Below are positions 8,584 to 17,773 of a stretch of 64,000 bases of DNA, piece by piece. Below the pieces are notes generated by a model that saw nothing but the letters and a program-made list of their open reading frames with translations, did not search any database and was not told the origin of the DNA. Both the position numbers and the translations under genes were made by a program. Each line of letters begins with the position of its first letter. Within the stretch, counting starts at the first letter, position 1. The stretch is from the NCBI GenBank assembly GCA_031430595.1, contig JANPBU010000021.1:1-64000 (forward strand), given 5' to 3'. This DNA comes from JANNBN01 sp031430595. Its GTDB lineage: Bacteria > Actinomycetota > Acidimicrobiia > Acidimicrobiales > JANYDT01.

Positions 8584-10068
8584 TCAGCGGTTGACAGAAT
8601 GCGACCGTTGCTTCTCGGACGAAGTTCCAGTTTGGAGTTGATTTCGGCCTTGCACCTTTGCCAGGTACATCAGCGCATCGATGCGGGACAGAAACTCTTT
8701 GCGGGATTCGTTTGGTTTGTACGTGGATACGCCAATGCTGGCAGTCACCGATGGAATTGATCGTTCCGTTCGCACATGTTGCGTTGCAATCATGCTCAGT
8801 AATGCTTGGGCTATCTTTGCCGCCTCCTCAATCGGACAGTGTGGGAGGAGAACCAGAAATTCTTCGCCACCCCAGCGAACCAGTGCGTCGTTACGTCGCG
8901 TTGCTGCACGAAGTTGTTGAACAACTTCGTGAATTACTTCATCGCCAACAAGGTGACCATGAGTGTCATTCACCAGTTTGAAATGGTCGATATCTACCAA
9001 GAGTGCGCTGAAGCTGTATTCCCCGGTTGCGTCGTGAGTGCACTGTGCCAGTCGTTCCTCTCCACTTCGTCGATTCAATAGGCCCGTAAGCGAGTCGATC
9101 GTCGCATCTAGTTCAAGCCGACGTTGATAACGGTTCATGGTCAGCGCGATTGCACCAAAGACCAGAAGTGCTGCGCTGAGACCGATGCCAAGGTTGACGT
9201 AGAGGATGTTGCGTAGGGGTCGGATCGTGGCCATTTCATTTTGTTCGACGACGAGGTGCCATTTCAGTTCCGGTATGTAGCGCGTATTGACCAGGACGGT
9301 TCCGGAACTGTTTTGGTAGGAAAGCTGTTTAGGTGATTCCCCGCCGGAAGTGATTGCGTTGGCAATCGACCGAATTCCGTCGCGTTGTGACAGGGCGCGG
9401 GTTTCACCAGCGAGAGCTGGTCCGCTCAGCACGATGTTGCCTTCATCATCAACGAAGGAGATACTGCGTCCAAAGCGTTGTTCGTACTTGGCCACTGTTG
9501 CGTCGATGGTGGCGAGAGTAAGTCCAACCCCCGTGACTCCGAGAAATTTGCCGTTCTTATCCAAAACCCGGAAGTTGATAAAGACTGTGGTGGTCTCGGC
9601 ATTTGCCCTGTCAGTGTCTACATTGATTTCATAGAGGGTCGCAGCCGAGCGCACCCGGAAGTACCATTCATCGTCGGGATCGTTGGCAGAGACCTGTTGC
9701 ACTATTCCGGTAGGATGATAGTAAGCGCGCGTCGCATCGGATACAAAGAACGATGTAGTCGTACCGAATCGTTGTTGAATGTTCCCTAGGTAACGGATAA
9801 TAGAGTCGGTGTCTTGTTCGCCGGCTTTAGCCCAGTCGACGACAAATGTGTCGTGCGCCATCTGATCGGAAATTGATACCGGTCGCAGCAGGTCGCGTTG
9901 GATTTCTGAATATACGCTGTCACCAGTCAAGGGCAACTGTTCGCCGACAATCCCGGCTCGGAGCGCGCTCCTCGAGGAAACATAGCTTCCAATACTGGTG
10001 ACAAAGAACCCGGCCAACAATACGATCACCACCGAAACCAGCAGCTTGCTGCGATCACTGCGTTTCAT
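8584..10068 (-). CDS. Membrane diguanylate cyclase with extracytoplasmic dCACHE sensor
   Basis: 494 residues. An N-terminal membrane helix (about 9-29) is followed by an extracytoplasmic CACHE-like region (about 35-280, with FFVSDATRAYYHPTG and FLGVTGVGLTL), a second helix (about 288-310) and a GGDEF domain. The active site is WGGEEF, the I-site RxxD (RRND) lies five residues upstream, and DSLTGLLNRRSGEERL and LLVDIDHFKLVNDTHGH are intact. It should therefore be an active, product-inhibited c-di-GMP synthase sensing an extracellular small molecule. It is monocistronic, with a 148-bp gap to rtcB. The start at ATG 10068 gives a plausible membrane anchor with Lys/Arg ahead of the helix. Confidence 0.9.
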   Translation of the reverse strand: MKRSDRSKLLVSVVIVLLAGFFVTSIGSYVSSRSALRAGIVGEQLPLTGDSVYSEIQRDLLRPVSISDQMAHDTFVVDWAKAGEQDTDSIIRYLGNIQQRFGTTTSFFVSDATRAYYHPTGIVQQVSANDPDDEWYFRVRSAATLYEINVDTDRANAETTTVFINFRVLDKNGKFLGVTGVGLTLATIDATVAKYEQRFGRSISFVDDEGNIVLSGPALAGETRALSQRDGIRSIANAITSGGESPKQLSYQNSSGTVLVNTRYIPELKWHLVVEQNEMATIRPLRNILYVNLGIGLSAALLVFGAIALTMNRYQRRLELDATIDSLTGLLNRRSGEERLAQCTHDATGEYSFSALLVDIDHFKLVNDTHGHLVGDEVIHEVVQQLRAATRRNDALVRWGGEEFLVLLPHCPIEEAAKIAQALLSMIATQHVRTERSIPSVTASIGVSTYKPNESRKEFLSRIDALMYLAKVQGRNQLQTGTSSEKQRSHSVNR

Positions 10069-10216
10069 CGTAGATCCTTCATGTTCGGGGGATTTCCGTC
10101 AGATAACTGCCGTTGTAGTGAAGTTTTCAACCAATCTCTGAAAAAACTTGAGTAGTTACTTACCATTTTGCTACCGAGGGTCACGAAGGTCCGGTTTGGC
10201 ACCGCTGAAAGTTTGG

Positions 10217-11413
10217 TCAGGTTCCCTTGTAGTTCAAGATTTGGCGCAAGGTATGAACAATTTCAACCAGGTCGCGTTGGGCAAACATGACTTCATCAAT
10301 ATCTTTATAGGCAGAAGGAATCTCATCGATCAACTTTTCGGCCATATCGCTTTGCCAGGCGCGGCCTTCCATCTGTAGGCGTAGATCTTTCGAAGTGAAC
10401 TGACGCTTTGCTTCGCTTCGACTCATTCGACGCCCTGCCCCGTGGCTACACGATTGCCAACTCTCCACATTGCCGAGGCCCTTCACCACATACGAACGGG
10501 TTCCCATTGAACCGGGAATGAGGCCAAGATCACCCTTTCCGGCGCGGATGGCACCCTTACGAGTGATCCACATTTCTCGTTCAACACCATCAACAACATG
10601 GGTTTCACGGTTTGCGTAGTTGTGGTGGCAGTTCACCCGCTCAACTTCTTTGCCTCGACGCACAAACGTGGTGAACACATCGAGTGCCGAAGTCAACATG
10701 GCTTCGCGGTTCGCGAATGCATAGGCCTGAGACCAAGTCATGTCGGCAATGTACGCAGCAAAGTCGGGTGAACCTTGCAGAAACCACATAAGTGTCGGGT
10801 CGCGCGGTGCGTCGGCAACATGCTGAGCGAGGCGGCCAGCTCGACTGATGTGGCGCGTTGCAAGTACGTTTCCCACCCCTCGGCTTCCTGAATGAAGAAA
10901 GAGCCACACTCGATCCTGTTCGTCAAGGCACACTTCGAAAAAGTGGTTACCAGACCCGAGTGTCCCGAACTGCGAACGGGCCTTTGCAAGTAAGTCGCCC
11001 TTCACTGTTTCTGGTGGTTCGTTCAGTGACAACCAACGATCAAGCGCACGCGAAGTTGTTGTTTCCTTGGTGCGGCGACCTTTGACGTCGTGACCTCGAC
11101 CCACCCCTGCGGGGATCGCCTTGGTGATATGGCCGAGCATTCCGTCAAGTGAATCAGGGAGATCATCTGCGTGCAGATCAGTTCGAAGTGCCGCCATTCC
11201 GCAACCAACGTCGACCCCAACTGCGCTCGGAATAATTGCGTTCTGTGTAGGGATCACACTTCCAACTGTTGCACCCATCCCGAAATGGGCGTCAGGCATC
11301 AATGCAACATGGCCGGTGACGACGGGCAGAGATGCGCAACGATGGGCCTGTTGGAGTGCCTGTTCTTCAAGATCGGTTACCCATGAATACAGCCGGGGGG
11401 TAATGATTTCCAT
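10217..11413 (-). CDS. rtcB: RNA-splicing ligase RtcB
   Basis: 398 residues, the usual length for the short bacterial RtcB form. It joins 2',3'-cyclic phosphate (or 3'-phosphate) and 5'-OH RNA ends using GTP and Mn2+. Signature elements are MPDAHFGMGATVGSV, GVDVGCGM (metal Cys/Asp), GSGNHFFEV, HSGSRG, NCHHNYA and SHGAGRRMSR, whose His would be guanylylated. The start lies only 2 bp past the stop of the triple-VWA gene, so it appears to be the last gene of the MoxR/VWA operon. No rtcA or archease gene is in the window. Confidence 0.92.
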   Translation of the reverse strand: MEIITPRLYSWVTDLEEQALQQAHRCASLPVVTGHVALMPDAHFGMGATVGSVIPTQNAIIPSAVGVDVGCGMAALRTDLHADDLPDSLDGMLGHITKAIPAGVGRGHDVKGRRTKETTTSRALDRWLSLNEPPETVKGDLLAKARSQFGTLGSGNHFFEVCLDEQDRVWLFLHSGSRGVGNVLATRHISRAGRLAQHVADAPRDPTLMWFLQGSPDFAAYIADMTWSQAYAFANREAMLTSALDVFTTFVRRGKEVERVNCHHNYANRETHVVDGVEREMWITRKGAIRAGKGDLGLIPGSMGTRSYVVKGLGNVESWQSCSHGAGRRMSRSEAKRQFTSKDLRLQMEGRAWQSDMAEKLIDEIPSAYKDIDEVMFAQRDLVEIVHTLRQILNYKGT

Positions 11414-11415
11414 GA

Positions 11416-14400
11416 CTAGCTACGACGGCCCTTTGATCGCTCTTCACGAGTCTTCGTGAGTAGCTGATCAAGGTTAGTTGGTGGGAGTGGGGGAGTCACC
11501 TGAATAATTTCCTCTTTGCTCATCTCGCGCACAGCTGAAGCTGGTTGTGTTGGATCGTCAGTAACAACCGTACGTGTGCGCAACTTACGTGGGCGTACCT
11601 TCGGGGTGGTAGCTAACGATGAGCGGAACTGAATTCGCCAGAGCGCGATACTGATCAGCCACCCGAGCGCAGCTAGGCCGAGCAGGGGGCCGCTGAGCGC
11701 AAGATTGCGTTGGCCCGTTGTTAGCCCATCTTTATCGAAGGCATCACTGGCGGAAATGATGCCGCGGCCACCAGTTCGCTTTGAGAGACCCTCAAGGCGG
11801 GTTCGCTCGACTGCCCCCGGTCGATACTCGGCCGAATACCCTCGTATCGCAGTAGAGCCCCCTCGAAAGACCGGGTTTCCGTTTGAGGTAACGGCTGCGC
11901 CAACTGCATACCCGCCGGCGCGGGGCGCATCAACACTGCCAACGAATGATCCATCAGATGTGCGGCGCATTTGTACCTCTGCCGCGGTTCCGTCGGGGCC
12001 TCGAACCGTCACCAATGCTCCGGCATCCGCGGGCCAATCGGTACCGCTGACCCGCACCGTCATCGTGTCGTCGTCGACAGTTGCGCGCACTGAACCGGTG
12101 CCGCCGTTGAGCATGGTGTCTTTAATCAGGCTCGTCCAGAACGGTTCATCCCAGTTCGCCCAGCCGCCTGCCCATCGCTGGCCACCATCGCTCGCCCACG
12201 TGGTTACCTTGCCAAGGCCAGCCTGCCACGATGCAACAAGCGGGTCGTCGTAGTCGCCAACTCGCAAGAAGGCTTGGGCGGTTGGCCGAAGCGTTGATGC
12301 TTGGTAGCCCTTTACCTCTGGTGCGGTAGTCAGGTCTCGAACGGGGGCAGCGGCCGAGGTGATTCGAGGAAGAAATGATCCTTCGACGACCAGATTTCGG
12401 GCCACGGTTTGGGTCTCTTCGGCGAACAACGACGGAAGGTTTTTGAAATCTCCACCGGGTATAAATCGGCCGCCACCAGCAACGGCAACCTTCGAAAAGT
12501 TAGCCTCAATATCTGGGCCTGCACCAACAACAGAGACGGTGTAACCAGCCGCCCTGAGTTTGGCTGCTTCTTGAATGAGTGCATTTGAATCAGCGGTGTA
12601 TCCGTCACTCAACACCAAAATATGTCGTACACCAACTTCGGCTTTCGATAGGCGTTGGGCGGCATCGGTAAGCGAACCTTCGATAACGGTTCCGCCACCC
12701 ACTTTGAGTTTTGAAATTGCTTTAACGGCACCGTCATCGTCCGGTCGCTTTTGTACGTCGAGAACCCACTCGCGATCATCATCAACCCCAACGACGCCGA
12801 TGTAGTCCTTTTCTTTGAGTTCTCGTGTCGCCCCACCTGCAGCGGCCTTCGCTAAGTCAAGTGCTGTGCGCTTACCATCGACCGGCGCAGACATTGACCC
12901 AGAAGTGTCGATGATGATCGCCATCGCAACGTTTGTTTCGCGCTTAGGGTCATTTACCTCACTCACCACAGGCAGCAGCGCTTCAAGTTCGCTTCCTAGA
13001 TAGTTGCCCGAACCAAACGAGTTGGTTCCGCCAAGAACAGTGAGGCCAATCCCGAGTTCTCTCACGCCAGCGGTCAGCGCTTTGACCTGATCAGAATTCA
13101 ATTCTCTGCGGTGAACGTCGACCATTACGACCGCAGACACACCGGTGAGATCATCAAGCCCACTGAACTGTGCTGCAGGTTTCGTAATGACTTCAATCCC
13201 GCTTGACTGCAACGTAGCTGCAAGGGCCGCAGAACCGTTTCCACCCGTTTCGTAAGTGTTTGAATCGCCGGCGAGAAGTAACACCCGAAACGGGCCAGCG
13301 AGCGAGGTTGCAGCAAAAGCCAAATCGTTCTCAACCACAACATCGTTTGCAGCCTTCACCTCGAGGCTGTACTTCAACACCCCGTTCGCCGGTGCAACGA
13401 TATCGACCGCCCAAGGGTTCGGGCCTGGGCGCAGGTCGATAGTTCGCTGATCGACGATGTCAGGGCCAGCCTTAAGCGTCACGAGGGCCTGGGTCGCTTC
13501 AGCAGCCTGCAACACAGCACGCAAGGTCAGTCGCTCACCACCCGTAGCCTTCGCTGGGGCACTGAACGACGCAACAGCAACGTCGCCAGGTTGACTTCGC
13601 CCAACAATGGCAGCATCAAGACGAATGCCGCTGCGACGAAGCTCTTCTGATGCGACAGTGTCATCACCTTCGGTTCGGCGACCGTCAGAAAGAAGTATGA
13701 CTCGCCTCGATGCATCGCTTGGGCTTACGGCGGAGGCTAATCTAAGCGCGCTTGCAAGGTCAGTCCGTGTGGCATCGACAACCGGTGACGAGTCTGACAA
13801 AATGAGTTGTCGTTGGGTCGCCGCAGTCACTCGAGCGTTTCCTCCGAAGACGATAACGCCAGCCCGTGCCGACTTCGGCGCCTTCGCCAGCGCAGCCTCC
13901 ACAAATTCGATGGCTTGACGCCGACCAGCGGGGCCAACCGAATCAGATGCATCGAGGGCAAACACTGTGGCGACACGTTTCGTGGGTACACCCAGTCGCG
14001 GAGCAATAAGCGCACTGAGTAATAGTGCACTCACTACGCCCCTACTTATTTGTGCTGCTTTCCATTGACGACCCGGAACCCCAACCCGACGTCGAACCGC
14101 AAACCACTCACCAAGCGCGACGACTAGCAGCGCAGCAATAACCCATCGAAGGATCGGGCGTTGTGACCGGTTCGTGCCGGCGGCCCCTGCCTTATCGCCC
14201 TGCGTTACTGAATCAAGTTTTCGTTTCGGTTCGATTTGCTGTTCGGCAACTGGCAGGTTTGCTGCGATGCGTCGGGTCGAGGTTGCTTCGCTTTCGTTGG
14301 TCCCTTCATCTGCGAGTGTCCAGAAACCGGCTTCGTCGATACTGGGCCCGGGTTCGCCAGCTGGAACCGGCATCGCTTTTCCGCTTGGTCGTGTGACGGT

Positions 14401-15900
14401 TCGTCGAGCGGTACTTGCGGTGGTGAGTCGGGTACCTACTTCCACCGCAGATTCACTGGCGGTAGCGCCACCAAGGTCGGCGATGATGCGGTCGATGAGT
14501 ACCGGGAAACTGATGTCGAGCGGAAGGTTGCTTGCTTCGGGTTCGAATCCAAAGTACACAAACGGTTGGGTGCCAGTACTGCCTCGCACGATGAGTGGTG
14601 TTTCTGGCGCACTCACGAGCACATCGGCATCGCCAGGTGACAGGGTCTGAGCCGATTCGAACAGAATGTCTGAGAGGTCAAGGCCCACCATGAGGGGGTC
14701 TGACGTATCAACAAACGAGAGTGCTGGGGCCGGGGTGTTTTTCGAAGCTGTCACCGGACCATATCCGTCGGGGGCAGCAAAGATCAGTGCCGGGGCGGCC
14801 AGAGACGACGGCGGGTTGACACCATCAAAGATTTCGACATCGGCCTGCGCCTTGCTCTTGGTGCCGTCGTCGCCGTCGCCGTCGACGATATCGACGTACG
14901 AAAGTGCTTGTACTGCACGCTTCAGAAACACACTGGCTTCAGATCCTGAAGAAATTTTTACCTTCACTCGGCGACGTTGCCCGACAACAGCGAACGCCTG
15001 ATCATCGGCTCCGAAAACATCGGGTGAAGAGACTTGTTGAAGCGAGGCTTTTACCCGGCTTCCGGCGGGCAGGGCAACCCGTTGAGTGGTTGTTGCATTC
15101 GCGGCGACAGCGAGAGCAACATCTGGCTGAGCCACTTCATCAACCGTGAATTTCACGCTCATCGAAGCGTTGGCCGATGACCGATTTCTCACCGTGATGG
15201 TTGCGGCGAGTCCCCCCGATGTTTGGTCGACAAGGAGTTGAGAAATCGACAGGTTGTCACCGGAAACACCTACAGGCTCAAAGCGAAGACCTGGCGGAAG
15301 TAGCCGTTGTTCAGCAGCCGTAAGTTGCCCATCGGAAAGCAGCACGAAACCGGTATCACGGTCAGCGGTCTGAAGCCCTTGCGCTACCAAAGCTGTTTGT
15401 ACAATGTCAGGGCTGGTGAGCCCGACCTTGAGCGAGTCAACGCTGCGATCGAAGCTACGTTCGCTTCCATTTGTGCTCAGCACTACTTGGCCGTCGGTGG
15501 TTACGATGCTGGCAATACCGCCGGAAGGCAATTTGCGCCGAAGCGACTTGGCTTTCTGTTTGGCTTCGCCTAACCGATTGGGCGCGACGTCGGTCGCGCC
15601 CATAGACGCTGAGTTGTCGAAGATAAATACTGTGTGGTCGCTAAACGCGGTTGTTTGACGAATCACCGGTTGAGTGAGCCCGAGGGTAAGTAGCGCAACT
15701 CCGAGTAATTGCAACACGAGGGGCCACGACCAGCGAAGTTTTTCCCATGGTTTGCGCGCGGTAACAGGAACCGCCGCTGCACGCCACAACCACGTAGAAC
15801 TCACTTCGACGCTGCGCCGAGCCGGTCGCAAAATGTGCGCGACGATCACCGGAATCGCCAACAAACCAGCGAGTACACCCCACGGGTTCAGTAGGTTCAT
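11416..15900 (-). CDS. BatA/BatB-like membrane protein with three VWA domains
   Basis: 1494 residues. The N-terminus is the BatA signature (LLNPWGVLAGLLAIPVIVAH, then a second helix near 60). Three von Willebrand A domains carry MIDAS DxSxS motifs: DNSAS at D95, DASDS at D650 and DTSGS at D998. Membrane helices lie near 590-610 and 625-650 and again near the C-terminus (LLGLAALGWLISIALW, about 1420). The region from about 1140 resembles the glutamine-amidotransferase-like/VWA proteins that occur with MoxR clusters. It looks like a fusion of a BatA-type protein with a second, larger VWA membrane protein. It overlaps the DUF58 gene by 4 bp and abuts rtcB. The function is probably envelope or protein-complex maturation with MoxR; no substrate is visible. 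Confidence 0.85.
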   Translation of the reverse strand: MNLLNPWGVLAGLLAIPVIVAHILRPARRSVEVSSTWLWRAAAVPVTARKPWEKLRWSWPLVLQLLGVALLTLGLTQPVIRQTTAFSDHTVFIFDNSASMGATDVAPNRLGEAKQKAKSLRRKLPSGGIASIVTTDGQVVLSTNGSERSFDRSVDSLKVGLTSPDIVQTALVAQGLQTADRDTGFVLLSDGQLTAAEQRLLPPGLRFEPVGVSGDNLSISQLLVDQTSGGLAATITVRNRSSANASMSVKFTVDEVAQPDVALAVAANATTTQRVALPAGSRVKASLQQVSSPDVFGADDQAFAVVGQRRRVKVKISSGSEASVFLKRAVQALSYVDIVDGDGDDGTKSKAQADVEIFDGVNPPSSLAAPALIFAAPDGYGPVTASKNTPAPALSFVDTSDPLMVGLDLSDILFESAQTLSPGDADVLVSAPETPLIVRGSTGTQPFVYFGFEPEASNLPLDISFPVLIDRIIADLGGATASESAVEVGTRLTTASTARRTVTRPSGKAMPVPAGEPGPSIDEAGFWTLADEGTNESEATSTRRIAANLPVAEQQIEPKRKLDSVTQGDKAGAAGTNRSQRPILRWVIAALLVVALGEWFAVRRRVGVPGRQWKAAQISRGVVSALLLSALIAPRLGVPTKRVATVFALDASDSVGPAGRRQAIEFVEAALAKAPKSARAGVIVFGGNARVTAATQRQLILSDSSPVVDATRTDLASALRLASAVSPSDASRRVILLSDGRRTEGDDTVASEELRRSGIRLDAAIVGRSQPGDVAVASFSAPAKATGGERLTLRAVLQAAEATQALVTLKAGPDIVDQRTIDLRPGPNPWAVDIVAPANGVLKYSLEVKAANDVVVENDLAFAATSLAGPFRVLLLAGDSNTYETGGNGSAALAATLQSSGIEVITKPAAQFSGLDDLTGVSAVVMVDVHRRELNSDQVKALTAGVRELGIGLTVLGGTNSFGSGNYLGSELEALLPVVSEVNDPKRETNVAMAIIIDTSGSMSAPVDGKRTALDLAKAAAGGATRELKEKDYIGVVGVDDDREWVLDVQKRPDDDGAVKAISKLKVGGGTVIEGSLTDAAQRLSKAEVGVRHILVLSDGYTADSNALIQEAAKLRAAGYTVSVVGAGPDIEANFSKVAVAGGGRFIPGGDFKNLPSLFAEETQTVARNLVVEGSFLPRITSAAAPVRDLTTAPEVKGYQASTLRPTAQAFLRVGDYDDPLVASWQAGLGKVTTWASDGGQRWAGGWANWDEPFWTSLIKDTMLNGGTGSVRATVDDDTMTVRVSGTDWPADAGALVTVRGPDGTAAEVQMRRTSDGSFVGSVDAPRAGGYAVGAAVTSNGNPVFRGGSTAIRGYSAEYRPGAVERTRLEGLSKRTGGRGIISASDAFDKDGLTTGQRNLALSGPLLGLAALGWLISIALWRIQFRSSLATTPKVRPRKLRTRTVVTDDPTQPASAVREMSKEEIIQVTPPLPPTNLDQLLTKTREERSKGRRS

Positions 15901-16769
15901 GTTCGTTGACCAGACAAACTGGTAAGTATCTCTACAAGCCGCTCGTCAAGGTTATCGTCGGTTCGTAATGGTACATAGGTGCAGCCAAGCGAGGCTGTTG
16001 CCTGTCGAATGTCGTTCATCCATTCAGCGATTGTCGCTTTAACCTTGGAGATTTGTGTTGGGTCCAGGCTGACGCTCACACGGTCTTGAGTTTCGATATC
16101 GACAAGATCCAAATCGCCGGAAAGGTTCGGTTCTATTTCGTCCGGGTGAAGCACATGCACCACAATCGTGGCCGCACCGCGAGCCGGTGCCAATCGAATT
16201 GCATCAACCCAACCGGGGCTCAGTAAGTCAGACACAATGATGTTCAGACCCGAACGACCCTGTGCCGTGCTTGAAAGAACCCGCCTCACTGACCCACCCA
16301 GGTCGGTTTGCCCACGTCCAACCAGTCTCTCAAGATGATGAAGTAACGCCGGTAAACCGGTGCCGCCATTGAACGACATGGGTGGTCCGTCGAGGGTATG
16401 AACGCTGAGCCGGTCACGATGTTCAAGAGCCACAAACCCCAAAGCTGCAGTAAGTTCTTTAGCGCGTAACAGCTTGTCGCCAACGGACATCGACAGTGAT
16501 GTATCGATAAGAAACCGTACGGTGAGGTCATCGTCGGCTTCGTACAATCTGAGTACCAGCTGATCTAAGCGCGCGTATATATGGTAATCGACCCTTCGAA
16601 TATCATCGCCTGAGTAGTAGGGGCGGTGATCGGCAAAGTCGATAGAGGTTCCCCGCCTAGGTGATCTGTGTGCCCCGGCCCCGCTTCCAATCAGTGGTCG
16701 ACCAGGTCGAAGCGTAAACGCGCTAAGTCGGGCTGCGCGTTCTGCAGGAAGCAGATCAGAGCCCGACAT
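15897..16769 (-). CDS. DUF58 domain protein (VWA-like, MoxR partner)
   Basis: 290 residues. The DUF58 signature is RGTSIDFADHRPYYSGDDIRRVDYHIYARLDQL, followed by a VWA-like fold with FLIDTSLSMS as the metal-site loop. There is no membrane anchor. It sits between moxR (3-bp gap) and the triple-VWA gene (ATGA overlap), the standard MoxR-DUF58-VWA order of BatIAM-type operons. Such proteins are thought to be adaptors through which MoxR AAA ATPases act on VWA partners; that role is inferred from family context. Confidence 0.88.
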   Translation of the reverse strand: MSGSDLLPAERAARLSAFTLRPGRPLIGSGAGAHRSPRRGTSIDFADHRPYYSGDDIRRVDYHIYARLDQLVLRLYEADDDLTVRFLIDTSLSMSVGDKLLRAKELTAALGFVALEHRDRLSVHTLDGPPMSFNGGTGLPALLHHLERLVGRGQTDLGGSVRRVLSSTAQGRSGLNIIVSDLLSPGWVDAIRLAPARGAATIVVHVLHPDEIEPNLSGDLDLVDIETQDRVSVSLDPTQISKVKATIAEWMNDIRQATASLGCTYVPLRTDDNLDERLVEILTSLSGQRT

Positions 16770-16772
16770 ACG

Positions 16773-17771
16773 TCAAATCCCCCGGCCAGAGACGCTTGGC
16801 GTTGGTATCGCTTCCAACACATCGGAAACGAGTTGGTCGGTGGTGACCCCGTCAGCTGCAGCTTCGTAGCCGGTGAGTAGGCGATGACGCAACACCGAGG
16901 GTGCGACGCTTCTAATGTCGGCTGCTGAAACGTTTGGTCGACCGTTAATAAGCGCTTCGGCTTTCGCGCCCAGTATGAGTGCCTGAGCACCCCGAGGTGA
17001 AGACCCAACGCGCACGTACTTTGTGATTCGCGGGGGAGATGATCCGTTTGTGGGATGCGTCGCCATCACCAAGGCCACAGCATGCTCAACGAGATGATCG
17101 GCTACGGGAACTTGGCGTGTCATCGAAACGACAGCCTGCAATGACTCGGCATCGGCAATCTGATTCGAGGTCGGTTTCGCGCCGCCAGTGGTACGGCGAA
17201 GAATTTCGGCCAACTCACCTGCCGCAGGATACGGAACCAACGCCTTCATCATGAATCGGTCGAGTTGGGCTTCGGGAAGCGGATACGTGCCTTCCTGCTC
17301 GATAGGGTTTTGGGTTGCCATTACGAGAAATGGGCGCGGCAGAGGACGTGTTGCCCCAGCGGCTGTGATGGTGCGTTCAGCCATTGCTTCGAGTAACGCC
17401 GATTGGGTTTTCGGGGTTGCTCGGTTGATCTCATCGGCCAACACAAACCCTGCGAACAGTGGCCCCGGGCGGAAAACAAATGATCGGCGTCCGTCACTTG
17501 ACTCTTCGATTACCTGGGTGCCCGTAATATCGGCCGGCATCAAGTCAGGGGTGAACTGCACCCGTGACGATGACAAACCGCAGGCGATGCTCAGCGCCTT
17601 CAGCAATTCGGTTTTTCCGAGACCCGGCACACCCTCCACCAGGGCATGACCCTCAGCCATCAAACAAAGCAACACCGAATGCACAAGATCTTGTTGGCCG
17701 ATAATGACCTTTCCAACTTCTTGTTCGATGGCATGGACGAGTGCAGTGCAGTCGTCAGGGTTCATCTGCAT
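16773..17771 (-). CDS. MoxR family AAA+ ATPase
   Basis: 332 residues. Walker A is GVPGLGKTELLKAL, Walker B is FVLADEINRATPKTQSALLEAM, sensor 1 is MATQNPIEQEGTYPLPEAQLDRF, and an AAA lid is at the C-terminus. DLMPADITGT is the MoxR-typical pre-sensor insert. It acts as a chaperone-like remodelling ATPase, normally on VWA proteins encoded beside it, here the DUF58 and triple-VWA products. Two in-frame ATGs (17771 and 17765) are equally possible starts. A paralogue at 33331-34356 serves a separate MoxR-DUF58-transglutaminase operon. Confidence 0.92.
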   Translation of the reverse strand: MQMNPDDCTALVHAIEQEVGKVIIGQQDLVHSVLLCLMAEGHALVEGVPGLGKTELLKALSIACGLSSSRVQFTPDLMPADITGTQVIEESSDGRRSFVFRPGPLFAGFVLADEINRATPKTQSALLEAMAERTITAAGATRPLPRPFLVMATQNPIEQEGTYPLPEAQLDRFMMKALVPYPAAGELAEILRRTTGGAKPTSNQIADAESLQAVVSMTRQVPVADHLVEHAVALVMATHPTNGSSPPRITKYVRVGSSPRGAQALILGAKAEALINGRPNVSAADIRSVAPSVLRHRLLTGYEAAADGVTTDQLVSDVLEAIPTPSVSGRGI

Positions 17772-17773
17772 GC

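Noticed and set aside
14540..14570. GGTTCGAATCC as a tRNA T-arm
   Set aside because: It lies inside the triple-VWA coding region and no acceptor or anticodon stem fits around it.
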